The translations under genes were made by a program, and so were the position numbers. A stretch of DNA of 64,000 bases from Bog-473 sp963754445 (GTDB taxonomy: Bacteria; Actinomycetota; Acidimicrobiia; Acidimicrobiales; RAAP-2), in the NCBI GenBank assembly GCA_963754445.1, contig CAVWFT010000001.1:1984001-2048000 (forward strand). The letters are read 5' to 3'. Positions 26,576 to 36,229 of the stretch are shown in pieces (positions within the stretch are counted from its first letter, which is position 1; each line of letters opens with the position of its first letter). Below the pieces are notes generated by a model. That model ran no database searches. It was not told the origin of the DNA and was given only the letters and a program-made list of their open reading frames with translations.

Positions 26576-27826
26576 TCATCCAGGCGGCACGACCGATTTG
26601 AGCAGTGCGTCGTTGGGATTCTCCGGGAGCCGGTCGAGAGGCTCGTCCAGCTCTTCGACGGTCGGGCCAAACGCAGCGGCCAGAGGCGCCAGCTGGGCCA
26701 GGTCGAATCCGTAGAGTTCGGCACAGTTTTCCGCCAGGATCCGCTGCTTCTCGTCAGGAGCGATCCCGGGCAGCACCTGGCGCAGCGTCTCGCGGGTGAA
26801 GGGATACGTGCCCTCGTCGTGGGGGTAGTCGCTCCCCCACATGAACCGCTCTGCGCCGATCTGATCCCGCACCGCGACGTCCGCTGGCCGTGGCTGGCTC
26901 ACTCCCATCCACACGCTCTGGGCGAAGTACTCACTGGCCAGATGGTCGAGTCGGTGCTCGTCGCCGTAACGGATCTCTCCGGTTTGGCCAGTCTTGCGGA
27001 TCCGGTCGATGGTGGCATCCAAGTCGCTCAGCAACTTTGGCACCCAGGAGCATTGGGTCTCGGTGATGACGAATTTGAGCCGGGGAAAGCGTTCGAACAC
27101 TCCTCCCAACACGAACTGGACGAATGGGCGCTGCGAATAGAAGTTGACCTCGTTGATGTAGAAGAGCATTGCGGAGGGGTAGTTGCCGTAGTCGGGAGCT
27201 CCGGTTCCGCCATGGACGTTGATTGGCATGTCGAGGTCCTGGATGACCTCCCAGAGAGGGTCGTACGCAGGATCGTAGAGGGGACGCACCCACTTGACAT
27301 CGGGAGGGATATTGGGAAGGAGGAGCCCACCGCGCAGGCCGTGCTCCTTGATCCAGTGGACTTCGGCAATAGCGTCATCGATGTCGTTCAGGAATATCTG
27401 TCCGATGCCGGCCCGGCGGTCGGGATACTCGCCACAGAAGTCCACCAGCCAACGATTGTGCGCCCGCACGCCCGCCAGACGGTGCGGATAGTCCTCGGGA
27501 GCGGGCGGTGCCGCGAAGAGGACGAAGCTCGGGAAGAAGGGTGGGATCGTGTTGGGAAATATGACTTCACCCACGACGCCATCGGCTTCCTGCTGGCTGT
27601 TGCGCATCTCGTTGTCCCAGTTGCGCAGGCGCCGGTTGTCCCCGAGGTCCTTGAAGGGGTTCTTGTATTTCGCTCTCCATGCGTCGAAGTCCTCGAGATA
27701 CCTGGCGTCCAGGTATTCTCGATACGCGGCATGGCTGCCCCCCGCATGGCTGTCGGCGGTAATGATCGTGTAGTGGCCATCCGCACGATCGATGGTTTCG
27801 TTGCCAGTCTTCACTCGAGTACTCAA
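26576..27826 (-). CDS. Amidohydrolase family protein (ACMSD-like)
   Basis: 416 residues from TTG 27826 (AAAGG nearby; GTG 27814 is an alternative). It shows the Amidohydro_2 arrangement: ITADSHAGG at the N-terminus, PINVHGGTGAPD mid-protein, ITETQCSWVP, and the metal-site Asp of GSDYPHDEGTYPF near residue 345. The N-terminal DxHxH metal motif is reduced to DSHAG, as in a common actinobacterial branch of this family found in catabolic clusters. These act as hydrolases or decarboxylases on ring-cleavage or carboxylated intermediates. Confidence 0.85.
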   Translation of the reverse strand: MSTRVKTGNETIDRADGHYTIITADSHAGGSHAAYREYLDARYLEDFDAWRAKYKNPFKDLGDNRRLRNWDNEMRNSQQEADGVVGEVIFPNTIPPFFPSFVLFAAPPAPEDYPHRLAGVRAHNRWLVDFCGEYPDRRAGIGQIFLNDIDDAIAEVHWIKEHGLRGGLLLPNIPPDVKWVRPLYDPAYDPLWEVIQDLDMPINVHGGTGAPDYGNYPSAMLFYINEVNFYSQRPFVQFVLGGVFERFPRLKFVITETQCSWVPKLLSDLDATIDRIRKTGQTGEIRYGDEHRLDHLASEYFAQSVWMGVSQPRPADVAVRDQIGAERFMWGSDYPHDEGTYPFTRETLRQVLPGIAPDEKQRILAENCAELYGFDLAQLAPLAAAFGPTVEELDEPLDRLPENPNDALLKSVVPPG

Positions 27827-27904
27827 TGCCTTTCACTGTTCATTTCGAGAGCTCCAATGTCGACACTTCGATCAGCATGGAACCCTTTGGTCAGGTGGAC
27901 TCCG

Positions 27905-28798
27905 CTAGCCGCGAGGTCCAGGGTCGAAGGCTCCTCGACCCATTTGGTCTCGCACCGTCACGACCGGTGGATTGGTCAACGTTCGGCGCTGCCAGTTCGC
28001 TCCATCCACCACGAGCGTGTGGCCCGAGATGAAGCGTGCATAGGGAGAGGCGAGGAAGGTCGCGGCCCAACCGAGCTCCTGGAGACGCCCGACCCGCAAT
28101 GCTGGCTGGCAGGCATCCTTCTCGTCCGTTCGATCGAGGTTCCCCTTGATGTCCGCCGTCATGTCGACGTGCGGGAAGAGACCGGGGACAAGCCCATTGA
28201 CCTGAATACCGTAGGGGCCCCACTCGACGGCGAGCGTTTCGACCATGTTCTTCACCCCTGCCTTGGCGGCCGCAGAATGCGCGAAGCCAGGTCCACCCGT
28301 CCAGGCATAGGAAGCCCCGACGTCAACGATCGAGCCTGGAGTTCCCGCCTCGATGTGGCGTCGGGCGAACTCACGGGAACAAAAGAAGGTGCCATTGAGG
28401 GTGATGTCGACGACCGTACGCCAGGCGTTCGGTGACATGTCCTCGGCCGGAACGGGGAAATTGGCCGCAGCATTGTTGATCAGGACAGCAGGAAGGCCGA
28501 ACGCCTCGGTCGCCTGGTCGAAGGCGGAACTGATTTCATCCGGGTCACGGATGTCGCAGGCGAGGCTGAGCGCCCGCGCTCCGAGCTCGTCCATTGCGGC
28601 GCGACCCGCTTCTAGGTGTTCCGCCTTTCGGCTGGCGATGACCAGGTCCGCCCCGAGTCGAGCGAATTCAGCGGCAATGGCCTTGCCCAAGCCGGTGCCG
28701 CCGCCGGTGACGAAGACACAGGTTCCGGCGTAGGTTCCCTCAGGCAGGGCCGTGGACCCCACGGCCGGCGGTTCTGGAAGTCCCTGTGGTCCAGTCAT
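27905..28798 (-). CDS. SDR resembling 2,4-dienoyl-CoA reductase
   Basis: 297 residues from ATG 28798 (GGGAG 7 bases upstream). VTGGGTGLGKAIAAEFARLG binds NADP(H). The classical Tyr of YxxxK is replaced: the segment reads FAHSAAAKAGVKNM, as in 2,4-dienoyl-CoA reductases, and INNAAANFPVPAEDMSPNAW and VEWGPYGIQVNGLVPG also match that subgroup. The likely role is removing double bonds of unsaturated acyl-CoA esters during beta-oxidation. Confidence 0.82.
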   Translation of the reverse strand: MTGPQGLPEPPAVGSTALPEGTYAGTCVFVTGGGTGLGKAIAAEFARLGADLVIASRKAEHLEAGRAAMDELGARALSLACDIRDPDEISSAFDQATEAFGLPAVLINNAAANFPVPAEDMSPNAWRTVVDITLNGTFFCSREFARRHIEAGTPGSIVDVGASYAWTGGPGFAHSAAAKAGVKNMVETLAVEWGPYGIQVNGLVPGLFPHVDMTADIKGNLDRTDEKDACQPALRVGRLQELGWAATFLASPYARFISGHTLVVDGANWQRRTLTNPPVVTVRDQMGRGAFDPGPRG

Positions 28799-29209
28799 TC
28801 GTTCGCTCCCGGTGTTGTGCTTCGCTCCGTCAACGTGCCGGTCGACGCGCCGAACCGAGCTCCCCATCCAAGAATCGATGTTCCTGAGGCCGCTGCTCGA
28901 CCGGAGGCGCCCCGGTGCCTAAGGCAAATAATCCCGGGGAATACTACGGCCTTGCTGCGACGCCGCACGACCCAGGACCTGGCGCCGCCACCACAGATCG
29001 AACCCAGGTTCGGCGGCGTTGCCGGCCTTGAGAACTGGGCATTCGAAGGGACAACGAGTTCCGCCGGCACGACGGGTAACGATCCCGACCGTCTCGTCGG
29101 ACCTGTGCGAGAGCCATTGCCGCCGACGTTGAGGACGGAAACCGCCGGCCCTGATGGGCAAGCTCCGGACCCGATGCCGGGTGTCCATGCGGCTCGGCTG
29201 AGCGGCGGG
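28799..29209. other. Intergenic region without supported gene
   Basis: 410 bases upstream of the dienoyl-CoA-reductase-like gene and downstream of the exporter gene (both leftward). Open frames exist on both strands but lack ribosome sites or recognisable protein. The area should contain the promoter of the reductase gene; I cannot place it. Confidence 0.35.
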
Positions 29210-30859
29210 TCAACCACCTGACGAAAGACTCTCCCAGGCGGAGGTCTCCACCGCTGGCGAAGCGTCCACGGCGGCGGCATCCACCTCGTTCCCCTGGGGT
29301 TGTTGACCGTCGGGCTGACGAGTGGCGACGAACGCAGTCGTGCGCAGAGGTATCTCCTTGATGAGCCAGCTCAGCACGAAGCCGAGCACGATAAAGGGCA
29401 CCGCGACCAAGAAGGTCGTCTCGATCGAGTGACTGAAGGCGCTGATGACAAACGTGCGCTGGGTGGCAGGGAGATGAGCGATTTGCGCCGGGTTGGCGGT
29501 CACGCTCGAGCCACTGATCAACTTCAGTTCGGCGGACGTGGCATGCAGCTTCAACTCCGCGATCAGGCGGTTGGCGAAGACCGCACCGAGGATGGCCACC
29601 CCGAAGGCTCCCCCGATCGTCCGGAAGAACGTGGCGGTTGCCGTAGCGACTCCGAGAGCGGAGTGCGGTACCGCGTTCTGCACGGCGACGACGAGCACCT
29701 GCATGACCATCCCGATACCGAGCCCCGTGATGAACATGAAGACGGCCACTTCGCCATACGGAGTGTGTGGTCCCAGCTGCGTGAGCGAGAGCAATCCGAG
29801 GGAAAGAACGGCTGTGCCCACGATCGGAAACACCTTGTAACGCCCTGTCCGCGTCACAATGCGCCCGCTCGAGATGAACGTGATCAGCATCCCGCAGATC
29901 ATCGGCAGGAGTTCGAGGCCTGAAAGCGTCGGCGAGGCTCCGTGGACGATCTGGAGATACAGGGGCAGGTAGATGATGGCCCCGAACATGGCGAAACCGA
30001 TGATGAACCCGACGCCCGAGGTGGCGGTGAACGTCCGGTTCTTGAAGAGCCAGAGGGGGATGATCGGCTCCGAGGCTTTCGTCTCGATGAAGCAGAAGAT
30101 GCCCAGCGAGACCAGGGCGACGAGGCCGGTGCCGATGATCACCGGAGAGCCCCAGGCGTATTCGGAGCCGGCCCAGGTGGTGAGCAGGATGATGCAGGTG
30201 ACCCCGACCGAGAGGAAAGCCGTTCCGGCCCAGTCGATCTTGTGCGGGACCCGCTTGATCGGCAGGTGGAGCACAGCAGCCACGACGAACAGGGCGCCTA
30301 TCCCGAGCGGAACGTTGATGTAGAAGATCCAGCGCCAGGACAGATGCTCGGTGAAGAAGCCGCCCAGCAGCGGACCGGCCACATTGGTGACGCCGAAAAC
30401 GACGCCGAAGTAGCCCATGTACTTGCCCCGCTGCCGGGCCGACACGACGTCGCCCATGATGGCCTGGGACCCGACCATCAGGCCGCCGGCTCCGATTCCC
30501 TGGATCGACCGGAAGGCGATGAGTTCGAGCATCGACTGCGACAGCCCGGAGAGGACGGACCCGACCAGGAAGATCACGATGGCCAGTTGGAACAGCGCTT
30601 TGCGGCCGAAGAGGTCGCCCAACTTGCCCCAGAGTGGCGTGGAAATGCACGTGGCCAAGAGGTAGGCCGTCACGACCCACGACAAGTGGTTGAGCCCGTG
30701 CAGGTCGCCGGCGATGGTCGGGAGCGCCGTCGCCACGATGGTCTGGTCGAGCGCGGCAAGGGCCATCCCCATCATGAGAGCGCCGAGGATCACCAGGATC
30801 CGGCGGTGCTCGTCGCCAGCGACCTCTTTGTCGACCGAGGCCGTCGAGAGCTCAGTCAT
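29210..30859 (-). CDS. MFS multidrug exporter, DHA2/EmrB-QacA type
   Basis: 549 residues with about 14 membrane segments. The family motifs are AALDQTIVATALPTIA in TM1, motif A GKLGDLFGRK between TM2 and TM3, and motif C VFGVTNVAGPLLGG in TM5. The C-terminus is a short soluble tail. Its ATG overlaps the MarR gene end by 8 bases (ATGACTGA), so the regulator and pump are one transcript. It should export hydrophobic or cationic compounds by proton antiport; substrate unknown. Confidence 0.92.
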   Translation of the reverse strand: MTELSTASVDKEVAGDEHRRILVILGALMMGMALAALDQTIVATALPTIAGDLHGLNHLSWVVTAYLLATCISTPLWGKLGDLFGRKALFQLAIVIFLVGSVLSGLSQSMLELIAFRSIQGIGAGGLMVGSQAIMGDVVSARQRGKYMGYFGVVFGVTNVAGPLLGGFFTEHLSWRWIFYINVPLGIGALFVVAAVLHLPIKRVPHKIDWAGTAFLSVGVTCIILLTTWAGSEYAWGSPVIIGTGLVALVSLGIFCFIETKASEPIIPLWLFKNRTFTATSGVGFIIGFAMFGAIIYLPLYLQIVHGASPTLSGLELLPMICGMLITFISSGRIVTRTGRYKVFPIVGTAVLSLGLLSLTQLGPHTPYGEVAVFMFITGLGIGMVMQVLVVAVQNAVPHSALGVATATATFFRTIGGAFGVAILGAVFANRLIAELKLHATSAELKLISGSSVTANPAQIAHLPATQRTFVISAFSHSIETTFLVAVPFIVLGFVLSWLIKEIPLRTTAFVATRQPDGQQPQGNEVDAAAVDASPAVETSAWESLSSGG

Positions 30860-31361
30860 GGGCGTCGTCCATGTCGCGATCGAGATTTTCCGCGAAACGA
30901 CTCAGTAGGTCGGCCAACTCGGACAGGTCGTCGTCGTCCCAGCCTTCCAACAGCCGGTCGAGCCACGCCCGGCGAGCCCGGCGCACCCGTTCGATGGTCC
31001 GGCGGCCGGCCGGGGTCAGGCGGATCCTGGAGGCTCGACGGTCACCGGGGTCGGACTGGCGTTCGACCATCCCGTCACGCTCGAGTTGCTGCACCTTGCG
31101 GGTCACCGTCGGGGTGTCGACGCCCAGCATCTCGGCGAGATCGGTGACTCGAAGCGGGCCGTCCTTCGCGGCAAGCTTGAAAAGCAGGGTGGCTCCAGCC
31201 CGGTCGAGCCGCACTCCCGCCAATCGCAAGAGCCGCTCGTGCACGCGCACCTGTGTGATCGACCGCGCCACGGTCTGCAAGGCCTCGTCGAACCGGTCGA
31301 TCGGAAGGGCAGCCAGCTTCGTCGGTGCGGCGTCGGCCGTCTCGATAGTTGCTTTCAGCAC
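30852..31361 (-). CDS. MarR-family transcriptional regulator
   Basis: 169 residues from GTG 31361. The winged-helix core is LRVTDLAEMLGVDTPTVTRKVQQLERDGMVERQSDPGDRRASRIRL (recognition helix near residue 85, wing with DRR), flanked by dimerisation helices. It is first in a two-gene operon with the DHA2 exporter, the standard arrangement for a ligand-relieved repressor of an efflux pump. Confidence 0.92.
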   Translation of the reverse strand: MLKATIETADAAPTKLAALPIDRFDEALQTVARSITQVRVHERLLRLAGVRLDRAGATLLFKLAAKDGPLRVTDLAEMLGVDTPTVTRKVQQLERDGMVERQSDPGDRRASRIRLTPAGRRTIERVRRARRAWLDRLLEGWDDDDLSELADLLSRFAENLDRDMDDAHD

Positions 31362-31503
31362 GTAAATAACGGTACCAGCTGCTGGCGCCCCTCCGGCCGC
31401 CGATCGCCGGCCGGAGAGGTGCGACGCTGCTCGAATGTGGGCTGATGACGGTCCGGGTCGACCACGTCGCCCCCGGTCAGGGTGTCGTGCCCCTGTCGGT
31501 CAC

Positions 31504-31833
31504 TCAGGAGCCCAAACCCATGGCTGCAATGACGTCCACCGCGTAGCTCTCGACGAACATCTGGAGGGTCTCCGGGCGAACGCCGTCGAACTTCATCGCA
31601 TCGGCAGCGCCCTCGCCCTGGAGGGATTCTTGAAAGGCCTCGAGGTTGGGACATTCGACGACCAGTCCGACTCGGCCGGACTGGTCGGGGTCGACGAATG
31701 TGCGGGCCGTGATTCCCAGCCGTCCGAAGTACTCCTCGCGCCTGGTGGAAGTCCGCCAGTGTTCGACATCGTCAACTTCGTGGATGATGACCAGCGTTGT
31801 CACGACCCCGCTCTTTCCGCCGTCCTGCGACAC
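31504..31833 (-). CDS. Hypothetical small alpha+beta protein
   Basis: 109 residues from GTG 31833 (GTG 31803 is also possible; neither has a clean ribosome site). The pattern LVIIHEVDDVEHWRTSTRRE, then GLVVECPNLEAFQESLQGEG and GVRPETLQMFVE suggests a ferredoxin-like dimeric alpha+beta barrel such as small monooxygenase/EthD-type proteins. No catalytic residue is recognisable. It stands alone upstream of the MarR operon on the same strand. Confidence 0.55.
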   Translation of the reverse strand: MSQDGGKSGVVTTLVIIHEVDDVEHWRTSTRREEYFGRLGITARTFVDPDQSGRVGLVVECPNLEAFQESLQGEGAADAMKFDGVRPETLQMFVESYAVDVIAAMGLGS

Positions 31834-32040
31834 CTTCGCTCACGGCCTCGAGGCCATGGTGCGCCAGGGCACGCGTCAGTTGCGCATCACCTGCGCTGCG
31901 GAACTGGCTGATCGGATCCCAAAGAGGGAACGCCGCCGAATCAGGCCAGGCGCAACGACCCCAGCGGATCCAATGGCCGAGTCCTGGGCAGGGCCCAGAT
32001 CGAGAGATCCACACCGCCCAGCTGAGGGATGATTGTCCGC

Positions 32041-32946
32041 ATGGAAGACGAAATCCAACACGTCTCGATCCACGGTCACGACCTGGCGTACCGGATCGAA
32101 GGCAGTGGCCCGGCGCTCTTGCTTCTCCATGGCATTGCCGGCAGTTCACGGACCTGGCGGGACGTATTCCCTCTCCTGTCGAAGAGGTTTACCGTGGTGG
32201 CGCCTGACCTCATGGGTCATGGACGGTCCGAAAAACCAATCGGCGACTATTCGCTGGGTGCCTTTGCCAGTGGGATTCGTGATCTTCTCGACGTCCTCGA
32301 CATCGATCGGGTTTCCGTCATCGGCCAGTCATTTGGCGGCGGGGTCACCCTGCAGCTCGCCTACCAGCATCCAGAGCTCTGTGAGCGCCTCGTGCTGGTG
32401 GACAGCGGCGGCCTGGGGCGAGAAGTGAATTGGATGCTTCGATTCATGACGCTGCCCGGAAGCGAATACGTGATGCCCTTGATCTTCCCGGCGTTCGTGC
32501 GCGATTGGGGAGATGGTGCGCTGCGGGCGATCGAGGAGCGCGGCATCCGCCTGGGTCGGATTTCCGAGATGTGGAGCGCTTATGCGTCACTGGCCGAGTC
32601 CGAGAACCGTCAGGCGTTCATCCGCACCCTCAGATCCGTCATCGACCCCGGTGGTCAGACGGTGAGCGCGATGGACCGCCTCTACCTCGCCGCCTCGATA
32701 CCGACGTTGATCATCTGGGGGGACCGAGACGACATCATTCCGGTGAGCCATGCCTACGCCGCGCAAGGCGCAATGCCGGGGAGCCGCCTGGAAGTCATCG
32801 AGGGCGTGGGCCACTTCCCTCAGATCGAGGCGCCGGAGCAGTTCGTGGCGGCCCTGATCGACTTCCTGGACTCCACGGAACCCGCACGCCTCGGTCCCGC
32901 GGACCGACGGCGGATCCTCAAGGAGCGGTTAGGGCCTTCCCAGTGA
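32041..32946 (+). CDS. Alpha/beta hydrolase
   Basis: 301 residues from ATG 32041; an ATG at 32029 directly abuts GAGGG and is less likely. The oxyanion-hole LLLHGIAGSSRTW, nucleophile elbow GQSFGGG (Ser near residue 96), acid WGDRDDIIPV and His in GVGHFPQIEAPEQF form a complete triad in the order seen in meta-cleavage-product hydrolases, haloperoxidases and related esterases. Alone on its strand, convergent with a secreted protein. Substrate open. Confidence 0.88.
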   Translation: MEDEIQHVSIHGHDLAYRIEGSGPALLLLHGIAGSSRTWRDVFPLLSKRFTVVAPDLMGHGRSEKPIGDYSLGAFASGIRDLLDVLDIDRVSVIGQSFGGGVTLQLAYQHPELCERLVLVDSGGLGREVNWMLRFMTLPGSEYVMPLIFPAFVRDWGDGALRAIEERGIRLGRISEMWSAYASLAESENRQAFIRTLRSVIDPGGQTVSAMDRLYLAASIPTLIIWGDRDDIIPVSHAYAAQGAMPGSRLEVIEGVGHFPQIEAPEQFVAALIDFLDSTEPARLGPADRRRILKERLGPSQ

Positions 32947-33010
32947 TTGTGCTCGAGGCGCTCGAAGATGCCGCCACCGACGGCGGCATGCGGACGGTAG
33001 GAGCCTTCGG

Positions 33011-33970
33011 CTATTTGACCTTCAACGTCGAGGTTGCGGTATTCCCGAGTGGGAAACCCAACAGCGGCTCCACGTAGGTCACGGTCACCTTCTCACGACC
33101 ACTCAGTCCGGCGGGCACCGTGAAGCCACCGGAAATCGACGGTGGGGTCAGTACGGGGTTGTTGTAGACGGCCGGGGTGACCGTGATGGTGTTCGTCGCC
33201 GTGGCCTTGGGGGTGCCCTTCCTGCTCAGCGTGACCGTCAGTGTGGGTGGCGTCGTGGAGCTGCCACCGAGGAGGCCCTCCAGCGCGCTCAGGGTCGACA
33301 ACCACCAATACGTGGTCGCGCCGGGTGCGTCACCCACGTTCACGACTTGGCCCGGCGTCGCTTTCGCCGCCGAGAGCACCAACGTCGGTGCGGGTGGGAG
33401 GAACGGATCGCCGGCGTACTCGACCAGTCCGCTGCCGGCGGCGACCGGCTTGAATGTCGTGAGGTCGATCATGGCGAGTCCACAGCCGATGAGGCCCATG
33501 TTGATCTGGGCGCTCGACGGCCCACACGTGGCGTTCGGATCGGCGGCCTGGGTCTTCGGGAGCGTGTAGGTGTAGTTGAGGTTGCCGGAAATGTCCGAGA
33601 AGGGAAAGGTGAGCGCGGCCGGATTGATCTCAGGAAGCGCCGAGAAAAGGGACAGAAGCCCGGCCACCGAGGTGATGTTCCCGTCCAGGAGAGCGGCGGC
33701 TTTGGGGTCGATGGCCAGAAGCAGGCTGACCTCCATGACGAGGTAGGGATGGAGTGGTGACAGGCCGGTGCAATTGATGGTGATCTTCTCACCGGCCGTG
33801 GCCCCACCGATCAAGGGAAGCGAACTGCCGTTGAAGGTGCACGCCGGTGTTGCCGTGGCGGCGGCCGCCGTACCCGACTGCACCACCCCACTCGCCCCGA
33901 TTCCGGAAAGCACACCCACGAAGGTGACGATCACCGCGCTCATGCGGACCCAATGAAATCGCTTCATCAT
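33011..33970 (-). CDS. Secreted protein of unknown function
   Basis: 319 residues from ATG 33970, with AAGGGGG 6 bases upstream. A clear signal peptide (VRMSAVIVTFVGVLSGIGAS, then AAAA) is followed by an Ala/Thr/Pro-rich extracellular chain with cysteines around ACTFNG/INCTG and ATCGPSS/GLIGCG that could form disulfides. GEKITINCTGLSPLHPY and VVNVGDAPG resemble Ig-like or IPT-type beta segments common in actinobacterial exported proteins. No enzyme motif is visible. Confidence 0.68.
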   Translation of the reverse strand: MMKRFHWVRMSAVIVTFVGVLSGIGASGVVQSGTAAAATATPACTFNGSSLPLIGGATAGEKITINCTGLSPLHPYLVMEVSLLLAIDPKAAALLDGNITSVAGLLSLFSALPEINPAALTFPFSDISGNLNYTYTLPKTQAADPNATCGPSSAQINMGLIGCGLAMIDLTTFKPVAAGSGLVEYAGDPFLPPAPTLVLSAAKATPGQVVNVGDAPGATTYWWLSTLSALEGLLGGSSTTPPTLTVTLSRKGTPKATATNTITVTPAVYNNPVLTPPSISGGFTVPAGLSGREKVTVTYVEPLLGFPLGNTATSTLKVK

Positions 33971-34324
33971 CCCAAACCCCCTTGCGTTGACTCCGAGCAT
34001 CCCGCCCCGCCACTTCTGGGAGAAGACACCGACAAGTCTCTGGAGCCACCAGATTGGCGGGTCAGTGCGCCCGTTTCAAGTGAAAACCCGTGACGGGACA
34101 GGTGACCTGGTCAGTGGTGGTTTCGCCAGGCTGACCACCCCTCGAAAAGGGGCTGTGCGGCCGATTGAGTCCGGGGCCATCGCCATCGCCACCCGGCCAA
34201 CGTCCGCTGCACGGCTCCTCGAGTCCTGCGGCAGAGAGCGCCCAGCGAGCCGTTCATCTGCTGCCTGTTAGCCTCGCACTGTCTCCGGTTCGACCGATGG
34301 CTGACGTGCGACGAGGAGGATTCA
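33971..34324 (+). other. Structured divergent intergenic region
   Basis: This 354-base gap between divergent genes holds three neighbouring hairpins: CCCGT/ACGGG (34087-34097), GGTCAG...CTGACC with an inner TGG/CCA (34109-34136), and CCCCT/AGGGG around CGAAA (34138-34152). They sit about 170 bases before the acetyltransferase gene. Terminators are not expected between divergent genes, so a structured leader or small RNA is possible. No known riboswitch class is recognised. Confidence 0.35.
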
Positions 34325-34855
34325 GTGCGCTTTTTTCAGAGGCTCTTGGCGTGGGATCGACACGCCATGCGTCTTTACCGGCTCGAGGACAAGCTCTACC
34401 GGCGAGGCCATGAAGACTTGGCGTACGGCGTATCCGCCATTTCAAGACTGCTCACCGGAGTGGAGGTCGAGCCGGGCGCCGAGCTGGCCCCCGGCGTCGT
34501 GTTCATGCACGGTTTCGGGACCATCGTCGGCCGGGGCGCCAAGGTGGGCGAAGGGACGATGATCTTTCAACAGGTCACGATCGGTCGGGCGGCCCGGCTC
34601 CCGGTGGAGGACGACGGTTATCCAACGATCGGCCGTGATGTCTACGTCTATCCCGGTTCGATCCTGATCGGCCCGATCACCGTGGGAGACGGGGCGAAGA
34701 TTGCCTCCGGCGCAGTGGTGAGCAACGACGTCCGGCCTGGCGCCATCGTCTTCGGGAATCCGGCGCGCCAGATCGGCTGGTCGGACGGCTACGACGAAAA
34801 CCCGGTTCAAGAAGCGCATCCAGACCGAGCCAAGGTCAACCAGCCTCAAACGTGA
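34325..34855 (+). CDS. Serine acetyltransferase-like left-handed beta-helix protein
   Basis: 176 residues from GTG 34325, with AGGAGG close upstream. The centre and C-terminus carry hexapeptide repeats (VEVEPGAELAPGVVFMHGFGTIVG, VKVGEG..., GPITVGDGAKIASGAVVSNDV, GAIVFGNPARQIG) of the CysE/LpxA beta-helix, with a catalytic-type His in FMHGFG. It is much shorter than CysE (about 270 residues) because the helical N-terminal domain is reduced. It acetylates either serine or another small acceptor; no cysteine synthase gene is adjacent. Confidence 0.78.
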   Translation: MRFFQRLLAWDRHAMRLYRLEDKLYRRGHEDLAYGVSAISRLLTGVEVEPGAELAPGVVFMHGFGTIVGRGAKVGEGTMIFQQVTIGRAARLPVEDDGYPTIGRDVYVYPGSILIGPITVGDGAKIASGAVVSNDVRPGAIVFGNPARQIGWSDGYDENPVQEAHPDRAKVNQPQT

Positions 34856-34915
34856 GTTCGTCAGGGGTCGCCGCTCCGGCCGCCTGTTCCGCAGACAGCA
34901 TTGCCGCCCAGCGTC

Positions 34916-36229
34916 CTAATGTTGGCCGGCTGGGGCTTCCACCAATGTCCCGGACTTTGCGCTGTACACGAGGATGTGTGTTCGTCCGGTGGCATAGGGC
35001 TGATCACGACCGAAGGACACTGGTCCTCCCGAGCCGGGAAACGTGACGTTCTTGAGCCCATAGCCCGCCTTGCTGAAGCTGGCCACGGTGAGATCTTTCC
35101 CGGCCCGATCTGCGATCGTGGCAAAGATGGCCAAGTTCTGACACGTCGACTCGACGGCCGCATAGGTGGTACTCGAGCCGTTTGCAGCGGCATTCGGGCC
35201 GCTTGGATTGGCCGGAGGCGCAATGGGATCGGACGGGAACGCCTTGTGCACGATCCCGTAGCATTTCTGGATCGCCGGATCCTTCCACTCCTCGTACGCA
35301 GAGGGGAGTGGATCGGCGGTTACTGCGTTGTCGAAGTAGGGGTTCCCCCCTTTGGCCGCCGCAACGTCTGACCCGAGCGACGTCACGCTTGTGGCGATCC
35401 AGGGTGGTTTGTAGGTGCTCTGAAGGTCGTTGAGTGCCCGCGGCCAGTCCGTCGGTCCAGAGCCACCGACAGCGACGACTTCGTTGACACCTTCATTCTT
35501 GAACTTCAGCGCAATGGTCTCCGTCTGTTGGTCGACTGCGACCGTGTCGGTTGCCGGAGCGGCCACTCCCCCCGTCTGCACAACGTCGACATGCAGCTTC
35601 TCGAGATCCGCGCTCACCGCGCGTGCTTCCGGCGTGTCGGAGCCAACGCCGTAGTAGATGCCGACCTTCTTGTGTTTGAACAGCCCTCTTTTGCTGAACG
35701 CAGCCAGTTCGACTGGATCGTATGCGGTGTCCGGTGGCGTCAGACTGAAGTCGGGCGCGGCACTGGCGGGCAGGGTGCCGGGCAAGGTTCCATCAATGAC
35801 CAGCGTGTCGTGGGTCACCTGGTAACAGTCGGGATAGACCGGAAGAATCACCACGAAGACATGGTCGTCTTCGGTGAGTTGCGAACAGACGGCTTCCCCG
35901 GACGCAGTTTCCGCGGGGTTGGCAAGGGCCACGAACGGGACGATCTTTCGGCCGTCAACGCCTCCATGCTTGTTCATGTAGGCGGTCAGCGCGGCGATGG
36001 CATCTTGAAAATTCCCATCGTTCAGGTGGACGCCGACCGCGGCCAGCGCAGCAAAGTTGATGACAGGAAAACCGACCCTGATCGTCGTTGGCGTCACGCC
36101 TTGGTCGGCAGGACTGGAAGCCCCCGCAGCGCCAGAACCGGCTGCGAAGATTCCTCCCAACATCACGGCAACGCTCCCGAGGAATGCGACGACGCGTCGG
36201 GCACTTCCGGTCCGCCGCCACCTGCTCAC
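34916..36229 (-). CDS. Branched-chain amino-acid-type ABC substrate-binding protein
   Basis: 437 residues from GTG 36229, chosen because it begins a clean export signal (RWRRTGSARRVVAFLGSVAVMLGGIF) and GAGGGA lies upstream. It matches the Peripla_BP_6/LivJ fold: IRVGFPVINFAALAAVG, LTAYMNKHGGVDGRKI, VGIYYGVGSDTPEAR, and VNEVVAVGGSGPTDWP. Actinobacteria carry many such receptors for amides, aromatic acids or terpenoids. No permease or ATPase gene accompanies it here. The next gene upstream encodes a second receptor of the same superfamily. Confidence 0.82.
   Translation of the reverse strand: MSRWRRTGSARRVVAFLGSVAVMLGGIFAAGSGAAGASSPADQGVTPTTIRVGFPVINFAALAAVGVHLNDGNFQDAIAALTAYMNKHGGVDGRKIVPFVALANPAETASGEAVCSQLTEDDHVFVVILPVYPDCYQVTHDTLVIDGTLPGTLPASAAPDFSLTPPDTAYDPVELAAFSKRGLFKHKKVGIYYGVGSDTPEARAVSADLEKLHVDVVQTGGVAAPATDTVAVDQQTETIALKFKNEGVNEVVAVGGSGPTDWPRALNDLQSTYKPPWIATSVTSLGSDVAAAKGGNPYFDNAVTADPLPSAYEEWKDPAIQKCYGIVHKAFPSDPIAPPANPSGPNAAANGSSTTYAAVESTCQNLAIFATIADRAGKDLTVASFSKAGYGLKNVTFPGSGGPVSFGRDQPYATGRTHILVYSAKSGTLVEAPAGQH

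Noticed and set aside
27905..28798. SDR considered a pseudogene because the catalytic Tyr is missing
   Set aside because: The FAHSAAAKAGV variant is characteristic of 2,4-dienoyl-CoA reductases, so the loss is family-typical.
28944..30680. A 578-codon open frame on the - strand
   Set aside because: It overlaps the DHA2 exporter in another frame and has low-complexity, Arg/His-rich composition.
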